Assembly: GCA_009668015.1 (NCBI GenBank)
Contig: WJYB01000009.1
Span: forward strand, 123,141 to 187,140
Length of the DNA: 64,000 bases
Origin: Enterobacteriaceae bacterium RIT714
Lineage (GTDB): Bacteria; Pseudomonadota; Gammaproteobacteria; Enterobacterales; Enterobacteriaceae
Direction: 5' to 3'
The notes below the pieces were generated by a model. It did no database searches. It was not told the DNA's origin and saw only the letters and a list, made by a program, of their open reading frames with translations. How positions within the stretch are numbered: position 1 is the first letter of the stretch; the number at the start of each line of letters is the position of its first letter. The position numbers were made by a program, and so were the translations under genes. Shown here one piece after another: positions 54,534-64,000 of this stretch.

Positions 54534-57152
54534 TCATTGTTGAGCCATAACCGGGTCCGGCTGTTGTTTCGTCTCATCCCGCTCGGCACGACGAGGGATG
54601 AACGATACGATCCAGGAAACCAGCGAGGTAAGTGACCGGAAAATTATTTTCACTGACGGCGGAGCAAATTCTGCAAGGTGGCGATAGCCACGGAACCCCA
54701 ACTTCAGAATATCCAGCAGACTTTCCAGTGGTTTATCTTCCGGGAAGCTGTCCTGCCAGAGCGCCCACGTATCCGCGCGGGCAAACGTACACTGCACAAA
54801 ATCAATATGTTGTTTCCTGGTGAGCGGCATCAGCTGCAGCCCAACTTCATCCCCCGACACGCGCACAACCTGCGTCGGGAAGACATATTCCTGCTGGCCT
54901 CGTTTGAGCAGTAACTTCACCTTTTGCCCTTCCAGCACTTTGGCCTGACCGTTGATCTTGATACCCAGGCCACCGTCGGAGAAGTCGTGGACGGTACAGG
55001 AGAAGAGATGTCCATCCTCACGCGCAATCGCGGCTGGCATGGATATTTCGACGCGATGCGCCCGGCGAACCTGCTTGCTTTCGACCGACACAGCGACCGC
55101 GCCGCCGAGAATAATCAGGTTATAAAACACCCACGCCAGGCTGACGAAGACGGTCAACACTTCGTCTTCCGGGCCGTAGAAGTAGCGCCAAATCCCCACC
55201 AGCACGCCAAAGATATTCAGTAACACGAGGAAGATGTACGGACGCGAGATGACCCAATCGACATACTCTTCTTCCACCAGCCCACCTTTGGCGGTGACGT
55301 TAAATTTGCCTTTATGCGGGTTAATCAGCGCCACCAGCGTAGGCGGTGCGATATACCAGGCCAGCACCGTTTCGTAGATTTCACTCCAGAACGAATGGCG
55401 ATATTTGCCCTGAATCTTCGAGTTGGTCAGGCTGGCGTGGATCATGTGCGGCAACACGAAGAGCGCGATCATCAGCGCCGGGGCAAAGATGATGTACGCA
55501 TGCAGCAACAGGAAGGCCAGGGGAGCCGTCAGGAAGATCAGCCGCGGAATACCGGACAGGAAATGGAACATCGCGTTCAGATAACACAATCGCTGCGCCA
55601 TTTTCAGCCCTTTGCCGAACAGAGGGTTGTCGAGGCGGAAGATCTGAACCATCCCGCGCGCCCAGCGAATACGCTGACCGATGTGCGCCGATAAGGACTC
55701 GGTCGCCAGACCAGCCGCCTGCGGAATGCGCATATAGGCCGAAGTATATCCACGACGGTGCAGACGCAGAGAGGTGTGCGCATCTTCGGTGACCGTTTCC
55801 ACCGCGATGCCGCCAATTTCATCCAGCGGTTTACGGCGGATGACCGCGCAAGAGCCGCAGAAAAAGGTGGCGTCCCACATGTCATTTCCGTCCTGCACCA
55901 GCCCGTAGAACAGGGTGCCTTCGTTTGGCGTTTTACGAAAACGCCCGAGATTGCGCTCGAAGGGATCCGGAGAGAAGAAGTGGTGCGGCGTCTGCATCAT
56001 CGCCAGCTGTTTTTCTTTGAGGAACCAGCCCATGGTCATCTGCAGGAAAGAGCGGGTAGGCACATGGTCACAGTCAAATATGGAGACGAATTCACCCGTC
56101 GCATACTTCAGTGCATTATTGATATTCCCTGCTTTCGCATGTTCGTGGGTGGTACGCGCGATGTATTTCACCCCAACGCTTTGGGCAAACTGATGAAACT
56201 CCTCGCGCCCGCCATCGTCCAGAATCCAGATATTGAGCTTATCTTTTGGCCAGTCGATGCCCAGCGAAGCATAAATGGTGTTTTTCACCACGCTCAAATC
56301 TTCGTTGTAGGTCGGGACGAAAATGTCCACCGTCGGCCACTGGCTGGTGTCTTTCGGCAACGGAACGGGCTGGCGGTTGAGCGGCCAAACTACCTGGAAA
56401 TAACCCAGTACCAGCACCACCCACGCATAGGTTTCGGCGAACAGCAGAATCAGGCCGCAGGTCAAACTCACCGGATCATCCCAGTTGAGCGTAGAGGTGT
56501 AGCGCCACCAGATATACCGACAGGAGACGGTTAACGACAGCACAATCAGCATCAGTGCCGAGAATCGCCCAGGAATACGCCGCACCAGCAGGGCGACGCC
56601 CCACAGCAGCATCAGGAAGATGAACTGCGCCAGTGGGTTGAACGGCTGGGTAATACACACCAGTGCCAATATGAGCGAGAAAACAACAATGATTCCCAGA
56701 ATAAAACGCCGCAGTCCCGGATGGAGATGGCCCAACTCTTTATGGGATTCCAGGTGACTGGTTTGATCGCTGACCCGCCCGGGCAGATTTTCCAGCCATT
56801 GATGATAGCGGCCACGTAGATTCCTGAAACGGCCAAAACCGCGCCAGCGCGGTTCTGTTCTTTTCTGCTTAGCGGCGGTAACTATCAGCCATATCGCCTG
56901 AATAGCATAACGTGCGGGATCCAAAGGCCGGGGTCGGTCGGGATTCAGATGCGGATAGAGTTCGCTATGGCGCGCGCGGATGCGCTGCCAGCGCGGGTGT
57001 TCGAGCGGAATAAACATCCACGCGAGGATCATCCAGAAACAGCCCAGCGCGGCGCTAAAAGCAGATGCCCCGTGACGGCGATAATGGCGATATCGCTCGC
57101 TTAAGCGCGCGTTTACCGGCGGAATGAGTAACCAGGTGGAAAGGCGGCTCAT
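54534..57152 (-). CDS. bcsA: BcsA, cellulose synthase catalytic subunit (GT2, PilZ)
   Basis: BcsA polymerises UDP-glucose into beta-1,4-glucan and threads it through its own membrane channel when c-di-GMP is bound. The 872-residue protein has about eight helices and the processive GT2 motifs: DDGG, DCDH, TEDAH and QRIRW. A C-terminal PilZ domain carries RRAHRVE (the RxxxR c-di-GMP site) and DFSDGGLG (DxSxxG). The start at 57152 follows gggag, overlaps the bcsQ stop as ATGA, and reproduces the E. coli length. All catalytic and regulatory residues I could check are intact. Confidence 0.98.
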   Translation of the reverse strand: MSRLSTWLLIPPVNARLSERYRHYRRHGASAFSAALGCFWMILAWMFIPLEHPRWQRIRARHSELYPHLNPDRPRPLDPARYAIQAIWLIVTAAKQKRTEPRWRGFGRFRNLRGRYHQWLENLPGRVSDQTSHLESHKELGHLHPGLRRFILGIIVVFSLILALVCITQPFNPLAQFIFLMLLWGVALLVRRIPGRFSALMLIVLSLTVSCRYIWWRYTSTLNWDDPVSLTCGLILLFAETYAWVVLVLGYFQVVWPLNRQPVPLPKDTSQWPTVDIFVPTYNEDLSVVKNTIYASLGIDWPKDKLNIWILDDGGREEFHQFAQSVGVKYIARTTHEHAKAGNINNALKYATGEFVSIFDCDHVPTRSFLQMTMGWFLKEKQLAMMQTPHHFFSPDPFERNLGRFRKTPNEGTLFYGLVQDGNDMWDATFFCGSCAVIRRKPLDEIGGIAVETVTEDAHTSLRLHRRGYTSAYMRIPQAAGLATESLSAHIGQRIRWARGMVQIFRLDNPLFGKGLKMAQRLCYLNAMFHFLSGIPRLIFLTAPLAFLLLHAYIIFAPALMIALFVLPHMIHASLTNSKIQGKYRHSFWSEIYETVLAWYIAPPTLVALINPHKGKFNVTAKGGLVEEEYVDWVISRPYIFLVLLNIFGVLVGIWRYFYGPEDEVLTVFVSLAWVFYNLIILGGAVAVSVESKQVRRAHRVEISMPAAIAREDGHLFSCTVHDFSDGGLGIKINGQAKVLEGQKVKLLLKRGQQEYVFPTQVVRVSGDEVGLQLMPLTRKQHIDFVQCTFARADTWALWQDSFPEDKPLESLLDILKLGFRGYRHLAEFAPPSVKIIFRSLTSLVSWIVSFIPRRAERDETKQQPDPVMAQQ

Positions 57153-57901
57153 GGATGGCTCCCGGCAGGCTCCGGACGTCCGGTGTAGTGCAGCAGGCAC
57201 CAGTTCGCCAGCGTGAGGATCTCCTCCGCCGCCAGCGAATCGCTGCGGTATTCACCCAGAGGTTGTTTAGAGGCCAAACATTCGGCTAACGCTTCATCGC
57301 GGTGAACCACCATCGGCAGCAGCCGGCGCTGGCTTTGCAGCCAGACCTGATACAGATCGTCCTGAATTTGACTGTTGAGACGTAAATCGTTGATCAGAAT
57401 ATGCGCCCTGGCAGGCAAAGCCTGTTGATGGAGGCGAATATGGCAGTTGGCATCCGCGTTAACGATAGTCAGAGTGTGATCGCAATGTTCAATGAGCTGG
57501 CGGGTGAGCGGTGAAAAGCCGCTCGGCAAATCGAGCAAAATCCATTGGTAATGGCTTTTTTCCTGCAATAACTGCAGCGCATCCGCGAAATAGCCCAGCG
57601 TGCCAAATCGCACATGCAGCGATTCCTGTTCGCTGGCAGTCAGTTGACCAAAGGGCAAAATATCGAGCTGCGAAGTATAGCGTTGCGCGGAATCACGCCA
57701 GTCCCGGCCATCGAGAAGCGCGCGTGCCCAGCCTTCGGAGCAGTCATAATCAACGTTGAACGACATGCGAAGCAAATTATCGGGACAGGCATCTATCACC
57801 AGTACCGATTCACCGAGCAATTGTAATGACCATCCCAGCGCTGCTGTTATTGACGTGGTGCCAACACCGCCACGGATGCCCTGTAGTCCTAGTATGGCCA
57901 T
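57149..57901 (-). CDS. bcsQ: BcsQ, MinD/ParA-like ATPase for cellulose synthase
   Basis: BcsQ (YhjQ) is a MinD/ParA-type ATPase that, with BcsR and BcsE, assembles and places the cellulose synthase, often at the cell pole. The 250-residue protein has the deviant Walker A motif RGGVGTTSITAAL (about residues 10-22, lacking the usual second lysine as in E. coli BcsQ), then VIDACPDN and LLDLPSG. In E. coli K-12 an early stop codon makes this gene non-functional; here the frame is open throughout. Start is ATG 57901 after gggag. Its stop overlaps bcsA by four bases. Confidence 0.95.
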   Translation of the reverse strand: MAILGLQGIRGGVGTTSITAALGWSLQLLGESVLVIDACPDNLLRMSFNVDYDCSEGWARALLDGRDWRDSAQRYTSQLDILPFGQLTASEQESLHVRFGTLGYFADALQLLQEKSHYQWILLDLPSGFSPLTRQLIEHCDHTLTIVNADANCHIRLHQQALPARAHILINDLRLNSQIQDDLYQVWLQSQRRLLPMVVHRDEALAECLASKQPLGEYRSDSLAAEEILTLANWCLLHYTGRPEPAGSHP

Positions 57902-57912
57902 CAATGGCTCCC

Positions 57913-58101
57913 TTATTGTTGACGGGCAAACTCAGCTAATAAAGGCCAGCGTTTAATCGCTGCCGCCAACTGTTCGCGCTGGGAAATATCGGTGTAATCT
58001 ATTTCAGGCAATGAGAAAGCCTGGCTCAACGCCAAAAAGTCGTTCTGGAATGTGTACCCCAGACTGGAATCAACCGGAGTTCCTGGTTCGTTATTATGCA
58101 T
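57913..58101 (-). CDS. bcsR: BcsR, cellulose synthase regulator/assembly protein
   Basis: BcsR (YhjR) is a small cytoplasmic protein that binds BcsQ and, with it, activates and assembles the synthase; it is the first gene of the minus-strand operon. The 62-residue protein contains the conserved DFLALSQAFSLPEIDYTDIS and the C-terminal RWPLLAEFA. A good ribosome site (agga) is present. It is separated from bcsQ by 11 bases. The 175-base gap to divergent bcsE must hold both promoters; I could not pick out specific boxes. Confidence 0.95.
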   Translation of the reverse strand: MHNNEPGTPVDSSLGYTFQNDFLALSQAFSLPEIDYTDISQREQLAAAIKRWPLLAEFARQQ

Positions 58102-58276
58102 TTTGGTTTCATTCCTTTAATAAATCTAAACGAACGACAGACGTAGCGAGGCTTCCTGCCTGCGAAAATTCATTCATATGCTAAATCTGATGCGCTTTAA
58201 TTTCAATGTTAGGTTTATTTCTGTGCTTTCGCTAGTAAACTGAGATACAGGTAAATTAGTCGCAAAGAGGGACATC

Positions 58277-59839
58277 GTGAACCCCATATTTTCAATTGGT
58301 ATCCAGTCATTATGGGATGAATTGCGTCACATGCCAGCCGGCGGAGTCTGGTGGATCAACACCGATCGCAATGATGATGCCATAAGTCTGGTAAATCAGA
58401 CAATTGCAGCCCAGGCAAAAGACGCAAAGGTTGCGGTTGTCACCATGGGTGATGATCCTAAAAAAATCATTAGACTTATTGATGATCAAGGGCCTGATAA
58501 AGTTCGCTTATTTTCCATGCCCAATGAGGAAAATGGACTATACTTTTTGCCCCGTGATATTCAATGCAGCATCGATCCGCGACATTATTTAGTGGTGCTA
58601 AAATGCGCAAATAACGCATGGCAAAATATTGCGATTGAAAATTTGCAACGCTGGCTCGAAAAAACCAATAAATGGGCGCGAGCGCAAAATTGTACGCTGC
58701 TGGTTGTTAACCCTGGTATTAATAATGATAAGCAGTTCTCATTTTTAATGAGCGAATATCGTTCCCTCTTTGGTCTTGCCAGTATCCGCTACCAGGCCGA
58801 CAGCCATCTTTACGATATCGCTTTCTGGTGCAATGAAAAAGGCGTCAGTGCGCGACAGCAGCTCTCGCTCAGGCATATTGACGACGAGTGGCATTTAGCG
58901 CATCTGGAAGAAACGGTGGTTCAGCCGCGCAACGATGAAAAAAGGATCCTGAGCCACGTCGCAGTATTAGAAGGCGCCCCTGCCCTTTCTGAATATTGGT
59001 CTTTGTTTGATACCAACGAAAGTTTGTTTAATGAAGCTCGCACGACGCAAGCCGCCACGCTTGTTTTTTCGCTCACCCAGAATAATCAAATTGAAGCCAT
59101 TGCCCGGCAGATCCATACCCTTCGCCGTCAGCGCGGTAGCGCATTGAAGATAGTGGTTCGCGAGAATACCACCAGTCTGCGCGCCACGGATGAACGTCTG
59201 CTGCTGGGATGCGGGGCAAATATGGTGATTCCCTGGAACGCACCGCTCTCCCGCTGCCTGACGCTGATAGAAAGCATCCAGGGCCAGCAGTTTAATCGTC
59301 ATGTGCCTGAGGACATTTCCACTTTGCTCTCCATGACCCAACCGATGAAACTGCGCGGCTTCCAGAAATGGGATACCTTCTGCGAGGCGGTCGGCAATAT
59401 GATGAACAACACGCTGTTACCGGAAAATGGCAAAGGGATAATGGTCGCGTTACGGCCGGTTCCGGGAATACGTATCGAACAGGCGCTGACGTTATGCCGT
59501 CCGAACCGGACCGGGGATATCATGACCATTGGCGATAACCGGCTGGTGCTGTTTTTATCATTCTGCCGGGTTAACGATCTCGATACCGCCCTTAACCACA
59601 TCTTCCCGTTACCGACGGGCGATATTTTCTCTAACCGTATGGTCTGGTTTGAAGACAACCTGATCAGCGCCGAAATCGTGCAGATGCGGATGCTCGAACC
59701 CGAACAATGGGGTAAACCGCTGCTGAAGGCGAGCGATGCAAAACCGGTGCTTAACGCCACTCACGACGGGCATACCTGGCGCCGGGTGCCGGAGCCGCTT
59801 CGTTTACTGAGTGATGTAGAGGAGAGAGCGTCATCATGA
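58277..59839 (+). CDS. bcsE: BcsE, c-di-GMP-binding cellulose regulator
   Basis: BcsE is a cytoplasmic c-di-GMP receptor (GIL domain) that boosts cellulose production and recruits BcsF and BcsRQ to the synthase. The 520-residue protein has the I-site-like c-di-GMP motif RTGD at 411-414, equivalent to the E. coli RxxD site at 415-418. The N-terminal half is the degenerate ATPase/receiver-like region. It starts with GTG at 58277 after a strong ribosome site (gaggg). Its stop overlaps the bcsF start (ATGA), and it is divergent from bcsR. Confidence 0.95.
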   Translation: MNPIFSIGIQSLWDELRHMPAGGVWWINTDRNDDAISLVNQTIAAQAKDAKVAVVTMGDDPKKIIRLIDDQGPDKVRLFSMPNEENGLYFLPRDIQCSIDPRHYLVVLKCANNAWQNIAIENLQRWLEKTNKWARAQNCTLLVVNPGINNDKQFSFLMSEYRSLFGLASIRYQADSHLYDIAFWCNEKGVSARQQLSLRHIDDEWHLAHLEETVVQPRNDEKRILSHVAVLEGAPALSEYWSLFDTNESLFNEARTTQAATLVFSLTQNNQIEAIARQIHTLRRQRGSALKIVVRENTTSLRATDERLLLGCGANMVIPWNAPLSRCLTLIESIQGQQFNRHVPEDISTLLSMTQPMKLRGFQKWDTFCEAVGNMMNNTLLPENGKGIMVALRPVPGIRIEQALTLCRPNRTGDIMTIGDNRLVLFLSFCRVNDLDTALNHIFPLPTGDIFSNRMVWFEDNLISAEIVQMRMLEPEQWGKPLLKASDAKPVLNATHDGHTWRRVPEPLRLLSDVEERASS

Positions 59840-60030
59840 ATAATAGCGATATCATTCAGCTGGTTATCCTCTGTGCGATTATCTTCTTCCCGCTTGGCTA
59901 CTATGCGCGCCATTCATTACGCCGTACCCGCGATACGGTGAGATTGCTGTTTGCAAAACCTCGCTACGTTAAACCAGCCGGAACACTGAAACGGGCTTCA
60001 CACGTCAAGGCAAACCGAAAACATGACTAA
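59836..60030 (+). CDS. bcsF: BcsF, small membrane partner of BcsE
   Basis: A 64-residue single-pass membrane protein. One helix (about residues 5-23, [19 protein letters not shown]) is followed by a basic cytoplasmic tail ([20 protein letters not shown]). In E. coli BcsF anchors BcsE at the membrane. It is tightly coupled: ATGA overlap with bcsE and an eight-base overlap with bcsG. Confidence 0.93.
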   Translation: MNNSDIIQLVILCAIIFFPLGYYARHSLRRTRDTVRLLFAKPRYVKPAGTLKRASHVKANRKHD

Positions 60031-61702
60031 TTCTACCTATACCGCCTCAGCCCCTTCGCCACTTTGGCAATACTGGCGCGGCCTTTCCGGCTGGAACTTC
60101 TATTTTCTGGTGAAATTTGGTCTGCTCTGGGCGGGCTACCTGAATTTCCATCCGCTGCTCAACCTGGTGTTTATGGCATTTTTGTTGATGCCCATTCCCA
60201 ACGTGAAACTGCACCGTCTGCGCCACTGGGTGGCGTTGCCGATCGGTTTTGCGCTGTTCTGGCATGATACCTGGCTGCCCGGCCCGGAAAGCATGATGAG
60301 CCAGGGCTCGCAGGTAGCGGGCTTTAGCAGTGGCTATCTTCTCGATCTCACCGAGCGGTTTATTAACTGGCAGATGATCGGGGCAATTTTCGTGTTGCTG
60401 ATTGCGTGGCTTTTCCTGTCACAATGGATTCGCGTGACGGTGTTTGTGGTGGCCATTATGATTTGGCTGAACGTACTCACGCTGGCTGGCCCAAGCTTCT
60501 CCCTGTGGCCTGCGGGTCAACCGACCGATACCGTAACGACTACCGGGGGCACAGCGGCACCGACTGTCGCAACGGCGGGAGCCACGACCGTCATTGGCGA
60601 TATTCCGGCGCAGACCGCGCCACCGACCACCACCAATCTCAACGCCTGGCTGTCGAGCTTCTATAACGCAGAAGATAAGCGCCAGACGAAATTCCCGGAT
60701 GCGCTCCCTGCCGATGCGCAGCCCTTTGAACTGCTGGTGATTAACATCTGTTCCCTCTCATGGGCAGACGTCGATGCCGCCGGATTGATGTCGCATCCGC
60801 TGTGGTCGCATTTTGATATTCAGTTCAAAGATTTCAACTCGGCCACCTCATACAGCGGCCCGGCGGCGATCCGTTTGCTGCGCGCCAGCTGTGGTCAGCC
60901 GTCGCATAAGAATCTGTACCAGCCGGCGGGTAATCAGTGCTATCTGTTCGATAATCTCGAAAAACTGGGCTTCACTCAGCACCTGATGCTCGGCCACAAC
61001 GGCATCTTTGGCGGCTTCCTGAAAGAAGTCCGTGAAAATGGCGGGATGCATGCGCCGCTGATGGACCAGACCGGTCTGCCGGTTCCGCTGCTGGGCTTCG
61101 ACGGCTCGCCGGTCTATGACGACACCGCGGTATTGCAACGCTGGCTGCAAACGGTCGGCAAAGAGGACAATTCGCGCAGCGCAACGTTCTATAACACGTT
61201 GCCGCTGCACGACGGTAACCACTACCCGGGAGTGAGTAAAACGGCGGATTACAAAGTCCGGGCGCAGAAATTCTTCGATGAACTGGATGCTTTCTTCACC
61301 GAGCTTGAGAAGTCGGGCCGGAGAGTGATGGTGGTGGTTGTGCCTGAACACGGTGGCGCGCTGAAAGGAGACAGAATGCAGGTTTCTGGTCTGCGCGATA
61401 TTCCAAGCCCGTCGATCACCAACGTCCCGGCTGGCATCAAATTCTTCGGCATGAAAACGCCGCATCAGGGTGCGCCTGTCGAAATCACCCAGCCAAGCAG
61501 TTATCTGGCGATTTCCGAACTGGTGGCTCGCGCAGTGGACGGTAAGTTGTTCGTTGAAGACAGTGTGAACTGGAATCAGCTCACCAGCGGTCTTCCGCAG
61601 ACGGCAGAAGTCTCTGAGAATGCGAATGCGGTAGTGATTCAGTACCAGGATAAGCCGTATGTTCGCCTGAACGGCGGGGATTGGGTGCCGTATCCGCAGT
61701 AA
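60023..61702 (+). CDS. bcsG: BcsG, cellulose phosphoethanolamine transferase
   Basis: BcsG transfers phosphoethanolamine from phospholipid to O6 of glucose in cellulose, which strengthens the biofilm matrix. The 559-residue protein has about five N-terminal helices (to about residue 165), a linker rich in Thr, Ala and Gly, and a periplasmic alkaline-phosphatase-like domain. The zinc ligands and nucleophile sit at the same numbers as in E. coli: Cys243, Ser278, His396, Glu442 and His443. It ends the bcsEFG operon. A palindromic repeat follows, and beyond it lie birA and murB instead of the E. coli dpp region. Confidence 0.97.
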   Translation: MTNSTYTASAPSPLWQYWRGLSGWNFYFLVKFGLLWAGYLNFHPLLNLVFMAFLLMPIPNVKLHRLRHWVALPIGFALFWHDTWLPGPESMMSQGSQVAGFSSGYLLDLTERFINWQMIGAIFVLLIAWLFLSQWIRVTVFVVAIMIWLNVLTLAGPSFSLWPAGQPTDTVTTTGGTAAPTVATAGATTVIGDIPAQTAPPTTTNLNAWLSSFYNAEDKRQTKFPDALPADAQPFELLVINICSLSWADVDAAGLMSHPLWSHFDIQFKDFNSATSYSGPAAIRLLRASCGQPSHKNLYQPAGNQCYLFDNLEKLGFTQHLMLGHNGIFGGFLKEVRENGGMHAPLMDQTGLPVPLLGFDGSPVYDDTAVLQRWLQTVGKEDNSRSATFYNTLPLHDGNHYPGVSKTADYKVRAQKFFDELDAFFTELEKSGRRVMVVVVPEHGGALKGDRMQVSGLRDIPSPSITNVPAGIKFFGMKTPHQGAPVEITQPSSYLAISELVARAVDGKLFVEDSVNWNQLTSGLPQTAEVSENANAVVIQYQDKPYVRLNGGDWVPYPQ

Positions 61703-61721
61703 CGGTTTCATCGTTACATTG

Positions 61722-61750
61722 CCTTCCCTCTTCCAGTGGAGGAGGGAAGG
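61722..61750. repeat. Palindromic repeat variant, copy 6 (bcsG/birA convergent junction)
   Basis: ccttccctc (61722-61730) pairs with gagggaagg (61742-61750), with an inner tcc/gga extension. It differs from the other copies in its outer bases but has the same pyrimidine/purine design and the same kind of location. It may serve as the bcsG terminator. Confidence 0.5.
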
Positions 61751-61868
61751 AACATGCGGCTTTAGCGGTTATTCTGTCAATCTTACGTTCCCGACTTCTG
61801 TGAACTAGTGAAAAGGTGAACGTATCCGAGAGGACTACAGCAACGTAGCCCTCTGCAGGCGCTTTAAA

Positions 61869-62831
61869 TTATTCGGCACTTCGTAGCGAAATCTCACCGC
61901 CAACCCATGGCTTCAGAATGCCATCTTGCTCCAGCATGAGCGCACCTTGTGCGTTTATACCGCGTGAAATCCCGAAAATTTCCTTATCGCCAATAATCAG
62001 TTTCACCGGACGATTAATAAAGTTGTCCAGCTTCTCCCACCGGGGCAGGAAAGGTGTAAGTCCTTCCTGCTCGAAGAGCATCAGCGAGTCGCGTAGTTCT
62101 TTAATCAAACGAACGGCGAGCGTATTACGATCGATAGTGACGCCTGCTTCCTGCAGGGTGATCCAGCCCTGATTAATGATATCCGGCTGTACCTGACGCA
62201 TAACCATATTGAGACCTGCACCGATCACGATTTGCGCTGCATCGCCGGTTTTACCGGTAAGTTCGACTAAGATGCCAGCCAGTTTACGATCCTTAAGATA
62301 GAGATCGTTCGGCCATTTTACGCGAACGTGATTTGCTCCGAGATCGTGGAGAACTTCAGCCATGACGATACCGATCACCAGGCTTAAACCGATCGCGGCA
62401 GCGGGCCCTTGCTCAAGCCGCCAGAACATCGAGAGATAGAGATTTGCGCCAAAAGGGGAAAACCATTTACGACCGCGGCGTCCACGCCCCGCCTGCTGAT
62501 ACTCAGCAACGCAACAATCCCCAGAGTGGAGCTCCGGAATACGATCTAACAAATACTGATTCGTGGAGTCGATTACGGGCAACACCGTCACTTTTCCCTG
62601 GTTAAGCTGACCGCAAATCACCTTTTCATCCAGTAACTGAATGGGTTCTGGCAGGCTGTAGCCTTTTCCCGGTACGGTAAAAACATCAACACCCCAGTCG
62701 CGCAGCGTCTGGATGTGTTTATTAATCGCCGCACGACTCATACCCAGGCGTTCACCCAGCTGTTCGCCAGAGTGAAATTCGCCGTCAGCAAGAATACTAA
62801 TCAGGGTTAATGGAACGGTGTTATCTTTCAC
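61869..62831 (-). CDS. birA: BirA, biotin ligase and biotin operon repressor
   Basis: BirA activates biotin to biotinyl-AMP, attaches it to the AccB subunit of acetyl-CoA carboxylase and, when unused, dimerises to repress bioABFCD. The 320-residue protein has the N-terminal winged helix ([18 protein letters not shown]), the ligase motif GRGRRGRKW (about residues 115-123), KWPNDLY, and the C-terminal SH3-like domain. It begins with GTG at 62831, whose GTGA overlaps the murB stop; E. coli uses ATGA there. In E. coli birA lies beside rrnB at 90 min, far from bcsG. Confidence 0.97.
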   Translation of the reverse strand: MKDNTVPLTLISILADGEFHSGEQLGERLGMSRAAINKHIQTLRDWGVDVFTVPGKGYSLPEPIQLLDEKVICGQLNQGKVTVLPVIDSTNQYLLDRIPELHSGDCCVAEYQQAGRGRRGRKWFSPFGANLYLSMFWRLEQGPAAAIGLSLVIGIVMAEVLHDLGANHVRVKWPNDLYLKDRKLAGILVELTGKTGDAAQIVIGAGLNMVMRQVQPDIINQGWITLQEAGVTIDRNTLAVRLIKELRDSLMLFEQEGLTPFLPRWEKLDNFINRPVKLIIGDKEIFGISRGINAQGALMLEQDGILKPWVGGEISLRSAE

Positions 62832-63856
62832 GCAATCGTCTCCACGGCGTTTACTTCGCCAGTACGACCAATAAAGCGGACCTCTGGCTCAAGCCAGACA
62901 TTAAATTTATCGCCCACGCGCTGGCGGACATGATGTGCCAGATTGACCACATCTTCACTGGTCGCATTGTTTTCGTTAATTAATACCAGTGCCTGCTGGC
63001 GATGAACCGCAGCGCCCCCTTTCACTGTCCCTTTCAGCTGACATTGATCGATAAGCCAGCCAGCAGCCAGTTTGACGTTGCCATCAGCCTGCGGATAATG
63101 CGGTGCGTTTGGCCATTCTGCGAGCAGCGTTGTTGCCGTCTCGCGGCTCACCACCGGGTTTTTGAAGAAACTACCGGCGTTGCCATTCACTTTGGGGTCG
63201 GGGAGTTTGGTCATCCGCATGTGACATACTGCGTCGAAAACTTCACGCGCTGTCACCGTTTGGGGATCAAGCCGGATCAAATCACCGTATGTGAGGATCG
63301 GTTGCCACTGTTTTGCCAGACGCAGACCCACTGCAACGATGACGTAGCGATCCTGATATTCATGTTTGAAGATACTGTCACGATAGCCAAAACGGCATTG
63401 TTCCGCTGTCAGCCGACTGGGTTTGCCGCTCGCCAGCTCAATGCAATCGACATACTCACAAACGTTTTTTAATTCAATGCCATAGGCACCGATATTTTGA
63501 ATCGGGGACGATCCTGCACAACCGGGAATGAGTGCCAGATTTTCTAGTCCAGCCATCCCTTTCTCAAGAGTGAATTGCACCAGCCCGTGCCAGCTCTCAC
63601 CTGCGCCAATGTGCAAATGCCAGCTGTCGTCTGTTTCACTGATATCTTTACCCATAATGCGGTTAATAATGACCGTACCCGCAAAATCATCAAGGAAAAG
63701 AACGTTACTTCCCTCGCCGAGAATCAGGACGGGCTCATTATTTTCAGTGGCGTTTTTCCACGCATCAAGCAGTTGCTGAGTATTTTCAGCACGTACGATG
63801 TGATTAGCATTGCGTTGAATGCCAAAGGTATTCCAGGGCTTAAGGGTGTGATTCAT
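62828..63856 (-). CDS. murB: MurB, UDP-N-acetylenolpyruvoylglucosamine reductase
   Basis: MurB reduces UDP-GlcNAc-enolpyruvate to UDP-MurNAc with NADPH and FAD, the second committed step of peptidoglycan synthesis. The 342-residue protein (type I MurB) has FAD-binding motifs LGEGSNVLF and [16 protein letters not shown], the catalytic serine in [10 protein letters not shown], the substrate loop [11 protein letters not shown] and the C-terminal Glu in PEVRFIG. Start 63856 ([12 protein letters not shown]) gives the E. coli length; an ATG 33 codons upstream lies in the leader. It is translationally coupled to birA. Confidence 0.97.
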   Translation of the reverse strand: MNHTLKPWNTFGIQRNANHIVRAENTQQLLDAWKNATENNEPVLILGEGSNVLFLDDFAGTVIINRIMGKDISETDDSWHLHIGAGESWHGLVQFTLEKGMAGLENLALIPGCAGSSPIQNIGAYGIELKNVCEYVDCIELASGKPSRLTAEQCRFGYRDSIFKHEYQDRYVIVAVGLRLAKQWQPILTYGDLIRLDPQTVTAREVFDAVCHMRMTKLPDPKVNGNAGSFFKNPVVSRETATTLLAEWPNAPHYPQADGNVKLAAGWLIDQCQLKGTVKGGAAVHRQQALVLINENNATSEDVVNLAHHVRQRVGDKFNVWLEPEVRFIGRTGEVNAVETIA

Positions 63857-63962
63857 AGACGCTATCCTGATGCAAAATCGGAGATAGTTTACCGTATATG
63901 TAGGGAGATAGGGGATTAGTTTGGCATCTGTGCAGAGAGATCTTATAAATGACAAAAACGCA

Positions 63963-63990
63963 AAAAGGCCATCCTTTCGGATGGCCTTTT
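63963..63990 (-). terminator. Terminator like the last terminator of an rRNA operon (rrnB T2)
   Basis: A perfect 12-bp stem, aaaaggccatcc with ggatggcctttt (63963-63974 and 63979-63990), has a gaaa tetraloop on the minus strand. Read leftward it is followed by tgcgtttttg. E. coli rrnB T2 has the same stem core and the same following bases (tttttgcgttt). murB also follows rrnB in E. coli. This strongly suggests that a minus-strand rRNA operon ends just past the right edge of the window. Confidence 0.88.
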
Positions 63991-64000
63991 CACTTAATTA

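Noticed and set aside
57149..57901. Possible bcsQ pseudogene, as in E. coli K-12
   Set aside because: The frame is open from ATG to the ATGA overlap with bcsA, and the product has the full 250 residues.

Overview
This window is chromosomal DNA of a gamma-proteobacterium of the Enterobacteriaceae, most like Enterobacter, Lelliottia or Leclercia. Nearly every gene has a close counterpart in the E. coli K-12 region that runs from yhhM to bcsG (about 77 to 80 min). Genes are densely packed with even codon usage. I saw no transposase, integrase, prophage gene, tRNA, CRISPR array or clear pseudogene. Statements about E. coli are from memory of that genome, since no search was possible.

Layout. 1-11.1 kb: yhhM (cut by the window edge), yhhN, the zinc exporter zntA with a textbook ZntR promoter, an inserted TRAP transporter (dctPQM), tusA, yhhQ behind a probable preQ1 riboswitch, dcrB, yhhS, yhhT and acpT. 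11.1-18.6 kb: an accessory block where E. coli has the nickel operon and rhsB. It holds a phenolic acid decarboxylase with a divergent LysR regulator and an SDR, an NlpC/P60 hydrolase, a HAD-IB phosphatase, a TerC-family protein and a large MscS-like channel. 18.7-28.9 kb: yhiN, pitA, a small unknown gene, uspB, uspA, rsmJ, prlC, rlmJ and gor; dtpB is missing and a tandem repeat array sits in its place. 29.1-42.1 kb: treF directly after gor (no ars genes or acid-fitness island), a HEPN-type membrane protein, a GNAT, an SDR/LysR pair, yhjD, yhjE, yhjG, pdeH and kdgK. 42.2-61.7 kb: yhjJ, dctA, hmsP and the complete divergent cellulose cluster bcsRQABZC / bcsEFG. 61.9-64 kb: birA and murB, followed at the edge by a terminator like the last one of an rRNA operon.

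How the genes work together. The right half is a cyclic-di-GMP and biofilm hub. PdeH has a visible flagellar sigma-28 promoter, and HmsP is a second phosphodiesterase. BcsA (PilZ) and BcsE (RxxD) are c-di-GMP receptors, and BcsG adds phosphoethanolamine to the cellulose. bcsQ is intact, unlike in E. coli K-12. Other themes are metal and envelope stress (ZntA, TerC, the MscS protein), phosphate and carboxylate uptake (PitA, DctA, the TRAP system, YhjE), tRNA modification (TusA, YhhQ) and redox or heat stress (Gor, PrlC with a sigma-32 promoter, UspA/B).

The most notable structural points are: a palindromic repeat family found only at convergent gene ends; its internally amplified copy between uspA and rsmJ; a bcsG/birA junction best explained by an inversion roughly symmetric about oriC; and a structured, gene-free 400-bp interval after treF.
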